A stretch of 64,000 nt of DNA from Ktedonobacteria bacterium brp13 (GCA_015099395.1 AP024096.1:6489485-6553484), one strand, 5' to 3'. Numbered from the stretch's first letter, positions 45,484 to 54,549 are shown. Translations and numbers: made by a program. Notes: a model not told the origin generated them from the letters alone.

Positions 45484-46752
45484 CTACGATATATCCAATG
45501 CATAGGTAATCTCTTGCAGTACCTCACTATCCTCTTCCGCTGTCTGTGCTGCGCGTAGGGCGGCACGGGCCTGTTCTGTAGCGATACAGCCAAGTGCCCA
45601 GGCGGCGTGGCCGCGTATCAGCGTCTCCGCGTCATGGAGCGCGTTGATCAATGCAGGAACGGCCTGTGGATCGCGTGCATTGCCTAACGCGACACAAACG
45701 TTACGTAGCAGGCCGCGACGCTTTGTTCTTTTTATAGGACTGTGACGGAAACGTTCGCGGAACTCTTCTTCGGTTATTGAGAGCAATGATATCAATTCTG
45801 GTGTTGTACCTACGGTTGGTCGAGGACTCAAGCGTGCCTGAATCTCTGCCTGTGCCACTGGTGCCACTGATGCTAGTGGTTGAGACTGACTCGTACTGGT
45901 TTTTGTGGAACGCCTAATACTCTGAATGCCAATGAGTGGCTGGCCCTGGGCGTCGCGTAGACCTAGCCGTCTCTCCGCTACTTTGTTAACAGGACAGACC
46001 TCCTGGCAGATGTCACAGCCATAGATAAGGTTGCCCATGAGCGGACGTAGCTCGACTGGAATGCTGCCGCGTAATTCTATGGTCAGGAACGAGATGCAGC
46101 GTGTACTATCGAGTTCATATGGTCTGGGGAGAGCTCCGGTCGGACAGGCGTGCAGGCAGATCTCGCAGTTTCCACAGTTTGCTTTTAACGGTTCATCTGG
46201 CTCTAGCGGTAGATTTGTGACGATCTCAGCGAGAAAGACCCACGAGCCCCAGCCATGGGTCAGTATATTGGTATTTTTGCCGTACCAGCCCAGACCGGAG
46301 CGTTCTGCGACCGCTCGATCAACCATACGCCCAGTATCAACAAAGAGTCGTGTCTCGCTCTCTATGCCCAGTTCATTGCGCGCATAGTCGTAGAGCCATG
46401 CCGCGAATTGCTGTAGCTTTGGCTTGATGATGTCGTGATAGTCGTCGCTCCACGCGTACCGTGAGATACGTCCTCGCGGTAGCCCGTCTGCTTGCTTATC
46501 CTCGTCTGGTTGCTGTGTAAGGTAGAAGAGCGAGAGAGCGATAATTGAGCGAGCGGTTGGGAGGAGTGCATCTGGATGACAGGAGACCTCGGCTCGTTCT
46601 TTCGTGAACCATGGTAAGCCATCATACAGGCCACGTTCGACGCGTTCCTGGATTGCCTGCTGCGCCTGAGGGAAGGCATCCGCACTGGTAATGCGTGCCG
46701 CATCAAACCCTAGCGTATAGGCGTATTCTTTAATCTTTTCTGTCTCTAACAT
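45484..46752 (-). CDS. queG: Epoxyqueuosine reductase with HEAT tail
   Basis: Last step of queuosine synthesis in tRNA: cobalamin and iron-sulfur dependent reduction of epoxyqueuosine. The probable catalytic Asp is in VDTGRMVDRAVA (about 138-149). Two 4Fe-4S sites are formed by CGNCEICLHACPTGAL (about 193-208) and CDICQEVCPVN (about 246-256). C-terminal HEAT-like repeats (about 330-420, NVCVALGNARDPQAVPALINALHD...) match the long QueG form. I start at ATG 46752, where family similarity begins, although its ribosome site is weak; ATG 46806 is the alternative. It lies about 130 bases after the ABC-2 permease gene. Confidence 0.92.
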   Translation of the reverse strand: MLETEKIKEYAYTLGFDAARITSADAFPQAQQAIQERVERGLYDGLPWFTKERAEVSCHPDALLPTARSIIALSLFYLTQQPDEDKQADGLPRGRISRYAWSDDYHDIIKPKLQQFAAWLYDYARNELGIESETRLFVDTGRMVDRAVAERSGLGWYGKNTNILTHGWGSWVFLAEIVTNLPLEPDEPLKANCGNCEICLHACPTGALPRPYELDSTRCISFLTIELRGSIPVELRPLMGNLIYGCDICQEVCPVNKVAERRLGLRDAQGQPLIGIQSIRRSTKTSTSQSQPLASVAPVAQAEIQARLSPRPTVGTTPELISLLSITEEEFRERFRHSPIKRTKRRGLLRNVCVALGNARDPQAVPALINALHDAETLIRGHAAWALGCIATEQARAALRAAQTAEEDSEVLQEITYALDIS

Positions 46753-46881
46753 GCGTTCTTTGTTGGGAGCATATGGAGTATGCGGCTTGCAGGCCACAGG
46801 CTCCATATGCCATAGCTGATCTCATTACCATCTATATTGATACATTGACAGATTTCAACGATAACGAATGCCGTGTAATCA

Positions 46882-47871
46882 CTAATTCGTAACGTCGCGT
46901 GACTCCTGGACCCAGAAAGAGATACCGAGGAAGATGGCGACATAGACGATAATGACCAGAATTGCGTGAACATCAGTGATCGCACCTGGCTGACTTGCAC
47001 TTGCGCTTGCGCTCAGATCAGTAGTCTGATTGGTGATTAATGCGCTCAGATTGGTGCCAGGTAGGTAGGTTGGTACGGCTTTTAGAAATGCTGCGAGCGT
47101 GCCGGTGCTGATACTGCCAACAGCAGTCAGGATACTACTGAGCAGGCTCTCAAGGAACCACCAGACCAGTGCTCCTGCGATACCGGCCGCCGAAGATTTG
47201 CCCAGTGTGGCGATAAAGAGAGCGAGTATCGTATAAAAGAACAGGCTCAGTGCCAGGGTCAGCACATATAACAGTGCATGAGTAATCCATGCGCCATTCA
47301 TGGTGCTCGTATCAACAGGCTGATGTAATAAGAGATTGAGTAGCGATCCTACAAAGAGGCCGATGATGAGCAATACAATGATCGAGATCAACGTACAGAT
47401 GAGGAGCGTGCCAATCTTGGTCAGCAGATACTGAACACGTGAAGGTCCACGGCTAAGCATGACGCGGATCGTGCCGCTTGTGTATTCACCGCCCACAATA
47501 GTACCCGCTAGAATAATCAGCAAGATCGTCGCAATAAAGTTTGCGATCGAACCCACGAAAGTCAGCGATCCAGGTAGATGTAGCAAAGCTCCAAAATTAG
47601 AGAGTAGCTGTTGTGCGGCTGGATCTGTGCTGGTTGAGGCGATAAATGCAGGGATAGAGATACCTATCAGACTTAAAACAACAATAGCGATGCCAATAAT
47701 GCTAAGCACCTTAGAAAGTGTGCGACGGCGCAGCTTATAGAGTTCACCACCAATCGAACGGAACAGTATGCTTATATAGTCCTGGCGTCCAAAGAAAACA
47801 TTGTTGCTCTGGTCCTGGATTTCCACTTGCTCGATGATTTCGGAAGTGGTTGAAGGGATATTGGTGCTCAC
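46882..47871 (-). CDS. ABC-2 type transporter permease
   Basis: 329-residue membrane protein with about six hydrophobic helices (near 54-78, 104-126, 158-182, 200-222, 230-250 and 304-322) and a cytoplasmic N-terminus of 50 residues. The SGTIRVMLSRGPSRVQYLLTK segment (about 131-151) after the second helix is typical of ABC-2 exporters with a single permease type. Its ATG overlaps the stop of the ATPase gene by 4 bases, so the two are translationally coupled. Substrate unknown. Confidence 0.88.
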   Translation of the reverse strand: MSTNIPSTTSEIIEQVEIQDQSNNVFFGRQDYISILFRSIGGELYKLRRRTLSKVLSIIGIAIVVLSLIGISIPAFIASTSTDPAAQQLLSNFGALLHLPGSLTFVGSIANFIATILLIILAGTIVGGEYTSGTIRVMLSRGPSRVQYLLTKIGTLLICTLISIIVLLIIGLFVGSLLNLLLHQPVDTSTMNGAWITHALLYVLTLALSLFFYTILALFIATLGKSSAAGIAGALVWWFLESLLSSILTAVGSISTGTLAAFLKAVPTYLPGTNLSALITNQTTDLSASASASQPGAITDVHAILVIIVYVAIFLGISFWVQESRDVTN

Positions 47872-49013
47872 TGTGCCACCCCTTTCTCGATCTCTGCAGT
47901 TGTTGCAGCCGTGTCTATACTTTGCTCAGTCTCAGATGCAGTATCTGCGTCTATGCTTTGCTCAGTCTCAGATGGAGCCAGTGTATTAGCTGGACTGGTG
48001 GTATCCAGGCTATCACCGCCCATAGTAGGCGTAGCGGTTGCTTGCATATAGACAGCTTCGAGACTTCCGGCGCGGGGATGGATCTCGGCTGCGAACAGAT
48101 CGTTCTGGGCTAGCAGACGATTAATCTCAGATGAGCGTGCCACTGGTGCATCCAGGACAAGCAAAGACTGCTTAGAAGTATCGGTTTCGACTGCGACCTG
48201 TGAGATCCAGGAGAGATCTTGTTCGCGAAGACGATTGAAGAGGGCGATGGCGCTCTCTGTCTCGTTCCCCTCCAAGAAACGTATCGCTATCTGCTCGCGT
48301 GTGCGCAGCAGATCACGCACGCTACCCTGTTTTACAAGATTGCCTTTGCGCATAATCGCCACTTTATTACAGACTTGTTGAACCTCTGAGAGGACATGGC
48401 TGGAGAGAAAGATTGTTTTTCCCAGGCCTGCAAGGCGCAGGATCAGATTACGAATCTCGATCACACCTGCCGGGTCCAGACCATTGGTTGGCTCATCCAA
48501 CATCACCAGCTCAGGATCAGTCAGAAGGGCCGCAGCGATACCCAGGCGCTGTTTCATACCGAGAGAATACTTGCGATAGGCTAATTTTGCATAAGGAGCG
48601 AGATCAACGATAGTAAGGATCTCTTCGTAGCGTGGCTCATTCGCCTCTCCAAGCAACATACCGGAGTTTGCAGCCATGACGCGCAAATTATCGATACCCG
48701 AAAGGTAAGGATAGAATGTAGGAGTTTCTACAATTGCTCCAATACGCTGTAAAATGGTCTGACGTTGATAGGCATTATCCATATCGAAGAGAAGTGCTCT
48801 ACCAGCAGTCGGTCGAATCAAGCCTAAGAGCATACGGATCGTTGTTGTCTTTCCCGAACCGTTCGGACCCAGAAAGCCAAACACATCGCCACGCATAACT
48901 TGTAAGTTCAAGTCGTTGACAGCCACAAGGCTGCCGAAGGCTTTGGTCAGCCTCTGCGTGCTAATTACCATCGTATTGTCATCGAGTGATGGCGTATCTG
49001 TATAATTGCTCAC
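47868..49013 (-). CDS. ABC transporter ATP-binding protein with repetitive acidic tail
   Basis: Energises the downstream permease. Walker A is GPNGSGKTT (49-57), the signature is YSLGMKQRLG, and Walker B is LVMLDEPTNGLDPAG, followed by the switch His in LSSHVLSEV. The BcrA/CcmA-like C-terminal domain follows (about 230-325). The last 45 residues form a Ser/Thr/Glu-rich tail with two copies of SETEQSID, encoded by a 26-bp direct repeat (47913-47938 and 47949-47974) with a 36-bp period. The start is GTG 49013 behind AAGGAG. Confidence 0.93.
   Translation of the reverse strand: MSNYTDTPSLDDNTMVISTQRLTKAFGSLVAVNDLNLQVMRGDVFGFLGPNGSGKTTTIRMLLGLIRPTAGRALLFDMDNAYQRQTILQRIGAIVETPTFYPYLSGIDNLRVMAANSGMLLGEANEPRYEEILTIVDLAPYAKLAYRKYSLGMKQRLGIAAALLTDPELVMLDEPTNGLDPAGVIEIRNLILRLAGLGKTIFLSSHVLSEVQQVCNKVAIMRKGNLVKQGSVRDLLRTREQIAIRFLEGNETESAIALFNRLREQDLSWISQVAVETDTSKQSLLVLDAPVARSSEINRLLAQNDLFAAEIHPRAGSLEAVYMQATATPTMGGDSLDTTSPANTLAPSETEQSIDADTASETEQSIDTAATTAEIEKGVAQ
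47913..47974. repeat. 26-bp direct repeat within the ABC ATPase gene
   Basis: Two copies with one mismatch and a period of 36 bases (12 codons), encoding SETEQSID twice. Confidence 0.85.
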
Positions 49014-49458
49014 TAATGACTCCTTTTGTCTTTAATCATAAAGGTATTGTAACATTGATTGAGTGATAGTTTTACCCCCATCACTTTTTTGCTTGACGCA
49101 AGAACGAGAAAAGCAGCACCTAAGAGATAAACCCATCTTCAAATGAATAATCCTTTTGTTCTCTTGTATCGTAATGCTCTTGTGCCTTCTATTCTTGTTC
49201 CAGAGACGAGCCTTATGCTATAATCTGTCAAGGAAATTATCCAATACCCTTTGGTCAGATAAGTGCACTGCACTGGAGTTAAAGTTACGTTCCTGTTTGC
49301 TTTTAATACTTTTATGCATTGTTGCGAACGCAAGTATGTTAGCGAGTGTGCCAACCGCGCGTGCCGCCCGCGTTGTCTCCCCTATTCTGCTTCTGGACGT
49401 TAGCATATCTTCCCTACCCGATGGAGGGTGGCTGGTACCCAGGAAAGGACTTTGTAAA
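49014..49458 (+). other. Divergent region between the ABC operon and the GltD-like gene
   Basis: 445 bases. The frame of the GltD-like gene is open back to 49156, but an extended -10 promoter (49216-49224) lies inside that extension, so 49156-49458 is more likely leader than coding. No other gene is seen. Confidence 0.5.
49216..49224 (+). promoter_or_regulatory. Extended -10 promoter of the GltD-like gene
   Basis: TGC-TATAAT, with a poor -35 (TTGTTC) 18 bases upstream of the -10. The leader would be about 230 bases. Confidence 0.55.
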
Positions 49459-51267
49459 ATGATTGATCCCGATAGCGAATTGGATGCTCGATATCGTTCG
49501 GTAGCTGTGACTCCCGATTGGTATCAGACAAATATCCCATGTCAGGTTGGCTGTCCCGCTCATACGGATGTGTCGACCTACATTGGTCTCATTTCACAAG
49601 CTCGTTTTGACGAAGCATATCTTCTGAATCGAAAGGCGAATGTTGTTCCAGGTGTATTGGGTCGGACATGTGCCAAACCCTGTGAGCCTGTTTGCCGTCG
49701 CAACAAGATCGATGGAAAACCAATTACTATCTGTTGGTTGAAACGTGCAGCCGCAGATCATCGTGAATATCGTCACCATGCCGAACGCCCACCGGTGACG
49801 AAGAACAAGAAGGTTGCAGTTGTTGGGGCCGGTGCCTCTGGTATGGCCTGTGCTCGTGACCTGCGTGAAATGGGTTACCCCGTCACGATCTACGAGCAAT
49901 ATCCTACTGCTGGCGGCGTTATGGTCAATGGCATTCCAGTTTGGCGCTTACCGCGTTATATTACCACGGAAGAGTGCGACGAGTATATGGCCGATATGGG
50001 TATCGAAGTGAAGTATAACACTCGTGTCGGCCGGGATGTTCAGGTCTCCGATCTGCTCAGAGACTACGATGCCGTCTACCTGGCTGCTGGTTGCTATATT
50101 CCAAATCCGCTGACTGGGCCAGATGGAAAGGTCATCCCTGGCGCGACCCTGGAGGGTGTCGAGGATGGCATCCGCCTGCTAGAGAAGACGAACTACGGTG
50201 AGCCAGCTTTTATTGGTAAGAGAGTCGCGGTCCTTGGTTCGGGCTTTACAGCTATGGACTGTAGCCGTACGGCGATCCGCTTTGGTGCTGAGAAAGTCTA
50301 TATTATGTACCGCCGCTCGAAAGAGGAGGCTGGTTCAGATGAGTATGAAGTCGACGAGGCGGTCTTTGAGCACGTTGAGTTCAATTATCTCGTAACGCAG
50401 CTAGAGGTAACCAGTAAAGACGGTATCCATGCCAGTGGTATGCGTTTTATTCGCAACAAACTGGGTGATCCTGATGCCAGTGGTCGCCGCCGTCCGGTGC
50501 CGATCCCTGGTACAGAATTTGAGATAGAAGTTGATTCAGTTATCCCAGCCTTTGGTCAGTATAGTGATACGTCCTGGTTACAGACCGAGGAGCTTTCTCT
50601 GGAAGTGAATAAGTGGGGCGTACCGCTGCTCGATATCGATACCTGGATGACGAATCATCCTGGCCTCTTTGCTGGCGGCGACTTTACTCAGGGTGCGCGT
50701 AACCTTATCTCCGCGATTGGTGATGGGCGTGACGTTGCAGGTGCGATGAACCGCTATCTGGGTGGAGAAGACCATCCTGCTGAGGCGGCTGAAGAGATCG
50801 AACTGCCTGACTATCGCCGTGGTATGGTCGATAATTATGAGTCTATCCCCCATCAGCTCATGCCTTCTCTGGCCTTGAAGGATCGCTATAGCAATACCCG
50901 TGAGACCGAAACCGGCTATACACCGGAAGAGGCGGTTGTACAGGCTCGTCGCTGCTTACAGTGTCAGTTGAATATTATGATTGACCCTTCGATCTGTATT
51001 CTCTGCTCTGGCTGTGTCGATATCTGCCCTTACGACTGTATCAGTATGGAAGGCCTCTCGCGTGTCGTCAAGGAAGATCCCTTGCATGAGGATGCGACGA
51101 AGTGGGAGGGTGGTGCGGACATGATCATCGATGAAGAGAAGTGTATTCGTTGTGGACTGTGTGTTGTTCGCTGCCCAACGGATGCGATCTCGATGGTACA
51201 GTTTGAGGTCTCCAGCCCGAACGCACGCTGGTCGGTCTCAAAGATTCCTGTGATTAACGTCAAATAG
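49459..51267 (+). CDS. GltD-like FAD/NAD(P)H oxidoreductase with C-terminal 2[4Fe-4S] ferredoxin domain
   Basis: Resembles the small subunit of glutamate synthase and related electron-transfer flavoproteins. The N-terminal cluster-binding domain has Cys28, Cys32, Cys71, Cys75 and Cys79 (CQVGCPAH and CAKPCEPVCR). The FAD site is VVGAGASGMA (121-130) and the NAD(P)H site is VAVLGSGFTAMD (about 255-266). The C-terminal extension carries CILCSGCVDICPYDC and CIRCGLCVVRCPTDA, two 4Fe-4S sites. No GltB large subunit is nearby, so the electron partner is open. Start at ATG 49459 behind AAGGAC. 602 residues. Confidence 0.85.
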   Translation: MIDPDSELDARYRSVAVTPDWYQTNIPCQVGCPAHTDVSTYIGLISQARFDEAYLLNRKANVVPGVLGRTCAKPCEPVCRRNKIDGKPITICWLKRAAADHREYRHHAERPPVTKNKKVAVVGAGASGMACARDLREMGYPVTIYEQYPTAGGVMVNGIPVWRLPRYITTEECDEYMADMGIEVKYNTRVGRDVQVSDLLRDYDAVYLAAGCYIPNPLTGPDGKVIPGATLEGVEDGIRLLEKTNYGEPAFIGKRVAVLGSGFTAMDCSRTAIRFGAEKVYIMYRRSKEEAGSDEYEVDEAVFEHVEFNYLVTQLEVTSKDGIHASGMRFIRNKLGDPDASGRRRPVPIPGTEFEIEVDSVIPAFGQYSDTSWLQTEELSLEVNKWGVPLLDIDTWMTNHPGLFAGGDFTQGARNLISAIGDGRDVAGAMNRYLGGEDHPAEAAEEIELPDYRRGMVDNYESIPHQLMPSLALKDRYSNTRETETGYTPEEAVVQARRCLQCQLNIMIDPSICILCSGCVDICPYDCISMEGLSRVVKEDPLHEDATKWEGGADMIIDEEKCIRCGLCVVRCPTDAISMVQFEVSSPNARWSVSKIPVINVK

Positions 51268-51314
51268 TCCTTCTGGCATCACAACAGTACCAAGAGACAT
51301 AGCGGAAGAATAGA

Positions 51315-51354
51315 GAGAGAGACTGGGATGTTTAAATAATCTCAGTCTCTCTTT
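51315..51354 (+). terminator. Terminator of the GltD-like gene
   Basis: AGAGAGACTGGGAT pairs with ATCTCAGTCTCTCT around a 9-nt loop and is followed by a short T-run. Confidence 0.8.
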
Positions 51355-51676
51355 ATGTTATGCGTGGTATAACTAATGGTATAGATAAAGTGTACATTTG
51401 TCTATAGTCCTTTATTCCTCTTAGATTGTGTTGTATAGGAGACTAATGAATAGGGTGGCAGTGTAGAACCGGGGATGATGCCTGTAGGTGCGTAGAGTGT
51501 GGGAGAGTAATGCAGATAAACGGGTAGAGATTTCATAAAGATGAAGAGAATGCAAGACATGAAGATAGGTTAGTGGTAGCCGTTTCTGGTGTAGGTCATT
51601 TCATCTTCACTGCGTGATCAACGTCTCATCTATAGGCTCTTTATCTATGAATAGAGATAGACGTTGTGATATGCAC

Positions 51677-51711
51677 TTGACAATTCTCCCGTTATTGCGC
51701 AAAATTGTCAA
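51677..51711. promoter_or_regulatory. Inverted repeat upstream of the sigma gene
   Basis: TTGACAATT (51677-51685) and AATTGTCAA (51703-51711) are perfect 9-bp arms separated by 17 bases. The left arm contains a consensus -35 hexamer. No good -10 is visible at the proper distance. Confidence 0.5.
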
Positions 51712-51901
51712 AAAGCCAGATGAGTGAGAGATATGCGTCCTGAGTGGCGTATATTTATTATGGATCTGGTGAATGTACCAACCGACAAGATATATACCCT
51801 TCCCCTCTCAGGAGTCGACCTGCTGTGATACCTCAACAGGTAAAAGGTGCCAGCGGCTCTCTATTCTGAAGGGATATATGTACGGTCTGCAAGGAGCGAC
51901 G

Positions 51902-52564
51902 ATGGTACGACATGAATGGTCCGACGAGGACTTAGCTCAAAGGCTTCATGAGCGAAACCCAGAGGCCTTAGAGACGCTAATATCCCGGTATTCGCGTGAG
52001 GTTTTTTATTTTATTCGTCTGGTCCTAGATAACGTTGGCGTAGCGCAAGACGCAGAAGAATGCCTGAATGATCTATTTGTGGCAGTCTGGCAAGAGATTG
52101 ATAGCTTTGATGCGAGCAGAGGCGCGTTAAGAACATGGCTGACGATGCGTGCAAAGTATATCGCTCTTGATCGTCGACGTCAGTTGTGTCGACGCCAGGC
52201 GCATAACATTCAATCTGCTGATGAAATTCGTCAATGGAACACATCCGATAGTAGTAATCGTAGGTCTTCCGGTTGGGGCTATGAGCACGAATCACGTGCG
52301 ACATTGCCGCCTCACCCCGAAGTGAGTATGGAGTCTTTGCTAGAGCAAAGCGAGAGGCGTGAAGAACTACGTGTGGCTCTGGCGGGGTTACCTGAATTAG
52401 ACCGCTTTCTGATTTATCAGCGTTATTTTAAATTTGCTAGCACTGAAGAACTTGCGGCTAAAACAGGTCTGACTCGCCATGCCGTCGATACACGACTCTG
52501 GCGAGCACGCAAAAACTTACGTGATGCGCTCAAGGAGCATATCCATGAGTATGAGCGAATTTGA
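51902..52564 (+). CDS. ECF-type RNA polymerase sigma factor
   Basis: Alternative sigma factor, probably activated by an external signal. Region 2 covers about 5-95, with ALETLISRYSREVFYFIRLVL, DAEECLNDLFVAVWQEIDSFD and the WLTMRAKYIALDRRR segment that contacts the -10. Region 4 covers about 155-215, with LPELDRFLIYQRYFKFASTEELAAKTGLTRHAVDTRLWRARKNLRDAL containing the -35-binding HTH. Start at ATG 51902 behind AAGGAGCGACG. 220 residues. Its end overlaps the next gene by 20 bases, the usual arrangement with an anti-sigma factor. Confidence 0.9.
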   Translation: MVRHEWSDEDLAQRLHERNPEALETLISRYSREVFYFIRLVLDNVGVAQDAEECLNDLFVAVWQEIDSFDASRGALRTWLTMRAKYIALDRRRQLCRRQAHNIQSADEIRQWNTSDSSNRRSSGWGYEHESRATLPPHPEVSMESLLEQSERREELRVALAGLPELDRFLIYQRYFKFASTEELAAKTGLTRHAVDTRLWRARKNLRDALKEHIHEYERI

Positions 52565-53795
52565 GGGACAACAGGAAATTGATGCCGACGGAGACTGTAC
52601 TTTAGCTGAGAACGCTCTGTTCCCAGCTGATTTCTCCGCAGATGACGTTGAGTTTGCGCGTGAGCTGGGTTCGCTCTTTGCTCCTGAGCAAGAGGAGATG
52701 CCTCCTTTATTTGTGCAAACCCTTCTTGATGCTGAAGATCCACGTTTTCAGTCGCTAGAAGGTGGTCTGGAATTTAAGACGCGTGCTCGTGTTTTTCGTC
52801 GCTTGAAGTTGAAACAGCGCCTGTTTCGTACGCATTCATCTTCCTTACGCGGTGCTTTGACGTCTTTTTCAGTGCCGTCCTCTTTTTCGCGCTCGTTTCT
52901 ATTGCTTGCCTGTTCCTTATTTCTGGTGGTTGTGATCTCGATTGCTGTGACCGGTCCCTCTTTTGCCTCAGGGCTGAACTATCTGTGGACCGGTGCACAT
53001 AGTGGTGTCTTGCAGGTGAAGACGTTCCCAATTGTCTTTGCTCCTGCGAAGAAGTCAGTTGCACCTTCACGATCAACGCAGAAGTCTGCTACCACCAGAA
53101 GCACCAATGGATATGCAGAGACGGTCACGCCCCCTGCTGATCGTGAGCTCACCGTCGCTTCTGCTCAGAGTATGCTGAGCTTCAAGCTCTCGCTGCCACT
53201 TTATATGCCTGATAGTTATCAGCAAACAAATTACTATCTCTACGATGGTGATCCGAGCTGGGCTAATGGTCCGATCCTGGTTCAAGACTATACCCATGCC
53301 CTGCCAGGCGTTGCTCCGACTCACATCACTATCTGTGAGTTTAAGCCGCAGGGACAGGTCTTACAGGTGGCTCAGGATAACGCTGCTCACCAACTACGTA
53401 TCCTGCATGGCGATTCGCAGTCCTCTATTGTCTATGTTGAAGGGCAATGGACATCGATCGATAACTCCTCCTATGTCTGGGACTATAATAATCGCAGTGA
53501 GGTTGTCTTTGAGCTCAATGGCGCTGAGATATGGATCGTTGGTGATAAGCGCGATGGTATAGGACAGGCTGAGCTTTTAAAGATTGCTAATTCATTGACG
53601 ACCTATGATCCTGTTCTTTCTCGCGTTACGAATCAAGTTGATCGTGTGATGCAGACCGATGAAGATACTCCTGGCATATTTGCTGGTGACGTCATCTACC
53701 TCAACAATCCTGATAATGTGGGTGGACCATCCTTTAAATTGATTGGGAAGCCGTCAAGTCAGGTTGGACATAATGTGAAGCCGCATCTACCCTGA
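52545..53795 (+). CDS. Membrane-anchored probable anti-sigma factor with DUF4367-like domain
   Basis: The cytoplasmic N-terminus (about 1-115) is acidic, then basic (RARVFRRLKLKQRLFR). One transmembrane helix follows (about 117-138) and then an extracytoplasmic region. The C-terminal half (about 205-390) resembles DUF4367: LPLYMPDSYQ, ITICEFKP, SIVYVEGQW, ELNGAEIWIVG and LLKIANSLT. No ZAS-type HxxxCxxC motif is seen, so it is not a classical zinc anti-sigma factor. Start at ATG 52545 behind AAGGAG, within the end of the sigma gene, suggesting translational coupling. The anti-sigma role is inferred from topology and overlap. Confidence 0.72.
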   Translation: MSMSEFEGQQEIDADGDCTLAENALFPADFSADDVEFARELGSLFAPEQEEMPPLFVQTLLDAEDPRFQSLEGGLEFKTRARVFRRLKLKQRLFRTHSSSLRGALTSFSVPSSFSRSFLLLACSLFLVVVISIAVTGPSFASGLNYLWTGAHSGVLQVKTFPIVFAPAKKSVAPSRSTQKSATTRSTNGYAETVTPPADRELTVASAQSMLSFKLSLPLYMPDSYQQTNYYLYDGDPSWANGPILVQDYTHALPGVAPTHITICEFKPQGQVLQVAQDNAAHQLRILHGDSQSSIVYVEGQWTSIDNSSYVWDYNNRSEVVFELNGAEIWIVGDKRDGIGQAELLKIANSLTTYDPVLSRVTNQVDRVMQTDEDTPGIFAGDVIYLNNPDNVGGPSFKLIGKPSSQVGHNVKPHLP

Positions 53796-54157
53796 TTGTG
53801 AAGCTTGAGCAATGCATATGTTGTAACCCACTAAGATCTTTGAAACCGGATGTAGTATTTTTACGTATAACCTAATGGTTGTTGTGTTTAAGACATATGG
53901 GGGTTGATAATACAGCGTAAAGGGTCTTCAGGAGAGGGTATAAGACCACTTTATGATGAATGCGACTACAGCAAGCAGAAAGTAGGGGGAGATCATTGTG
54001 ATTGTAGTACAGCAACCATAAGGTATAGCGATACATGTGTCACTGGACAACAAGCTGTTCCATCTGGTATGCTTGTGTATAGATGTACAGTTGTTTATGT
54101 TTCCCCTGCAACGTCGCCTGGGAATAATTTTTCAAAATAGACCTCGAAGGAGAGGAT
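53796..54157. other. Intergenic region
   Basis: 362 bases. A 78-codon TTG-initiated frame (53904-54140) has no ribosome site and low-complexity composition, so it is not called. Nothing else is seen. Confidence 0.4.
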
Positions 54158-54385
54158 ATGAAAGCAATAACATCACGAGTGAGTATGACAAAATCCCACG
54201 GTATTCCTAACCTGCGCATCCTGCGACAACGAAGTGGATTGAGCCTTGGTCAACTCGCGGATCTTTCGGGCCTGCGTCGTGATACTATCACTCATTTCGA
54301 GACTGGTCGTGAGGAAGCTCAACCATATCATGTGCGTATTTTGGCACGTGCCCTTGGTGTTCCAACGTTGGATCTTGTATCCTAA
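54158..54385 (+). CDS. Small XRE-family HTH regulator
   Basis: 75-residue protein that is nearly all a Cro/C1-type helix-turn-helix. LRILRQRSGLSLGQLADLSGLRRDTITHFETGREEAQ, about residues 19-55, includes the two recognition helices. It continues with LARALGVPTLDLV as the last helices. No effector domain is present. AAGGAGAGG stands just before the ATG. Alone on its transcript, followed by two long hairpins. Targets are unknown; autoregulation is plausible but not shown. Confidence 0.88.
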   Translation: MKAITSRVSMTKSHGIPNLRILRQRSGLSLGQLADLSGLRRDTITHFETGREEAQPYHVRILARALGVPTLDLVS

Positions 54386-54412
54386 CGTGTAATGCGTGGA
54401 CGGAAAACGCTA

Positions 54413-54450
54413 TCAGGACATCTCTATGAATATACCAGCAGATGTCCTGA
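54413..54450 (+). repeat. Perfect 11-bp inverted repeat after the XRE gene
   Basis: TCAGGACATCT (54413-54423) and AGATGTCCTGA (54440-54450). No T-run follows, so it is not a standard terminator. Confidence 0.7.
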
Positions 54451-54474
54451 TCGTTGTTCTCACTTTTGTATATG

Positions 54475-54549
54475 GAGACCCCGGTCTGGTCTTTCCTTCA
54501 CTCTATACGAGAAGGAGAGCGGATCGGGGTCTCTTTTTTGTTGTATGCT
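54475..54549 (+). terminator. Long hairpin terminator
   Basis: GAGACCCCG (54475-54483) pairs with CGGGGTCTC (54535-54543), with inner pairing of CTTTCCTTC and GAAGGAGAG, followed by six Ts. Confidence 0.8.

Larger units (their letters stand above)
51268..51901. other. Region upstream of the ECF sigma gene
   Basis: 634 bases with a terminator (51315-51354) and a 9-bp inverted repeat (51677-51711) that may be an operator. No gene is recognised; the sigma frame is open back to 51773 without a ribosome site there. Confidence 0.45.

Noticed and set aside
49156..49458. N-terminal extension of the GltD-like protein with a hydrophobic run that could pass for a signal peptide
   Set aside because: A promoter with extended -10 (49216-49224) lies inside it, the family start is at 49459 with a good ribosome site, and the enzyme is cytoplasmic in relatives.
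53904..54140. 78-codon frame between the anti-sigma-like gene and the XRE gene
   Set aside because: TTG start without ribosome site, odd composition, no family resemblance.
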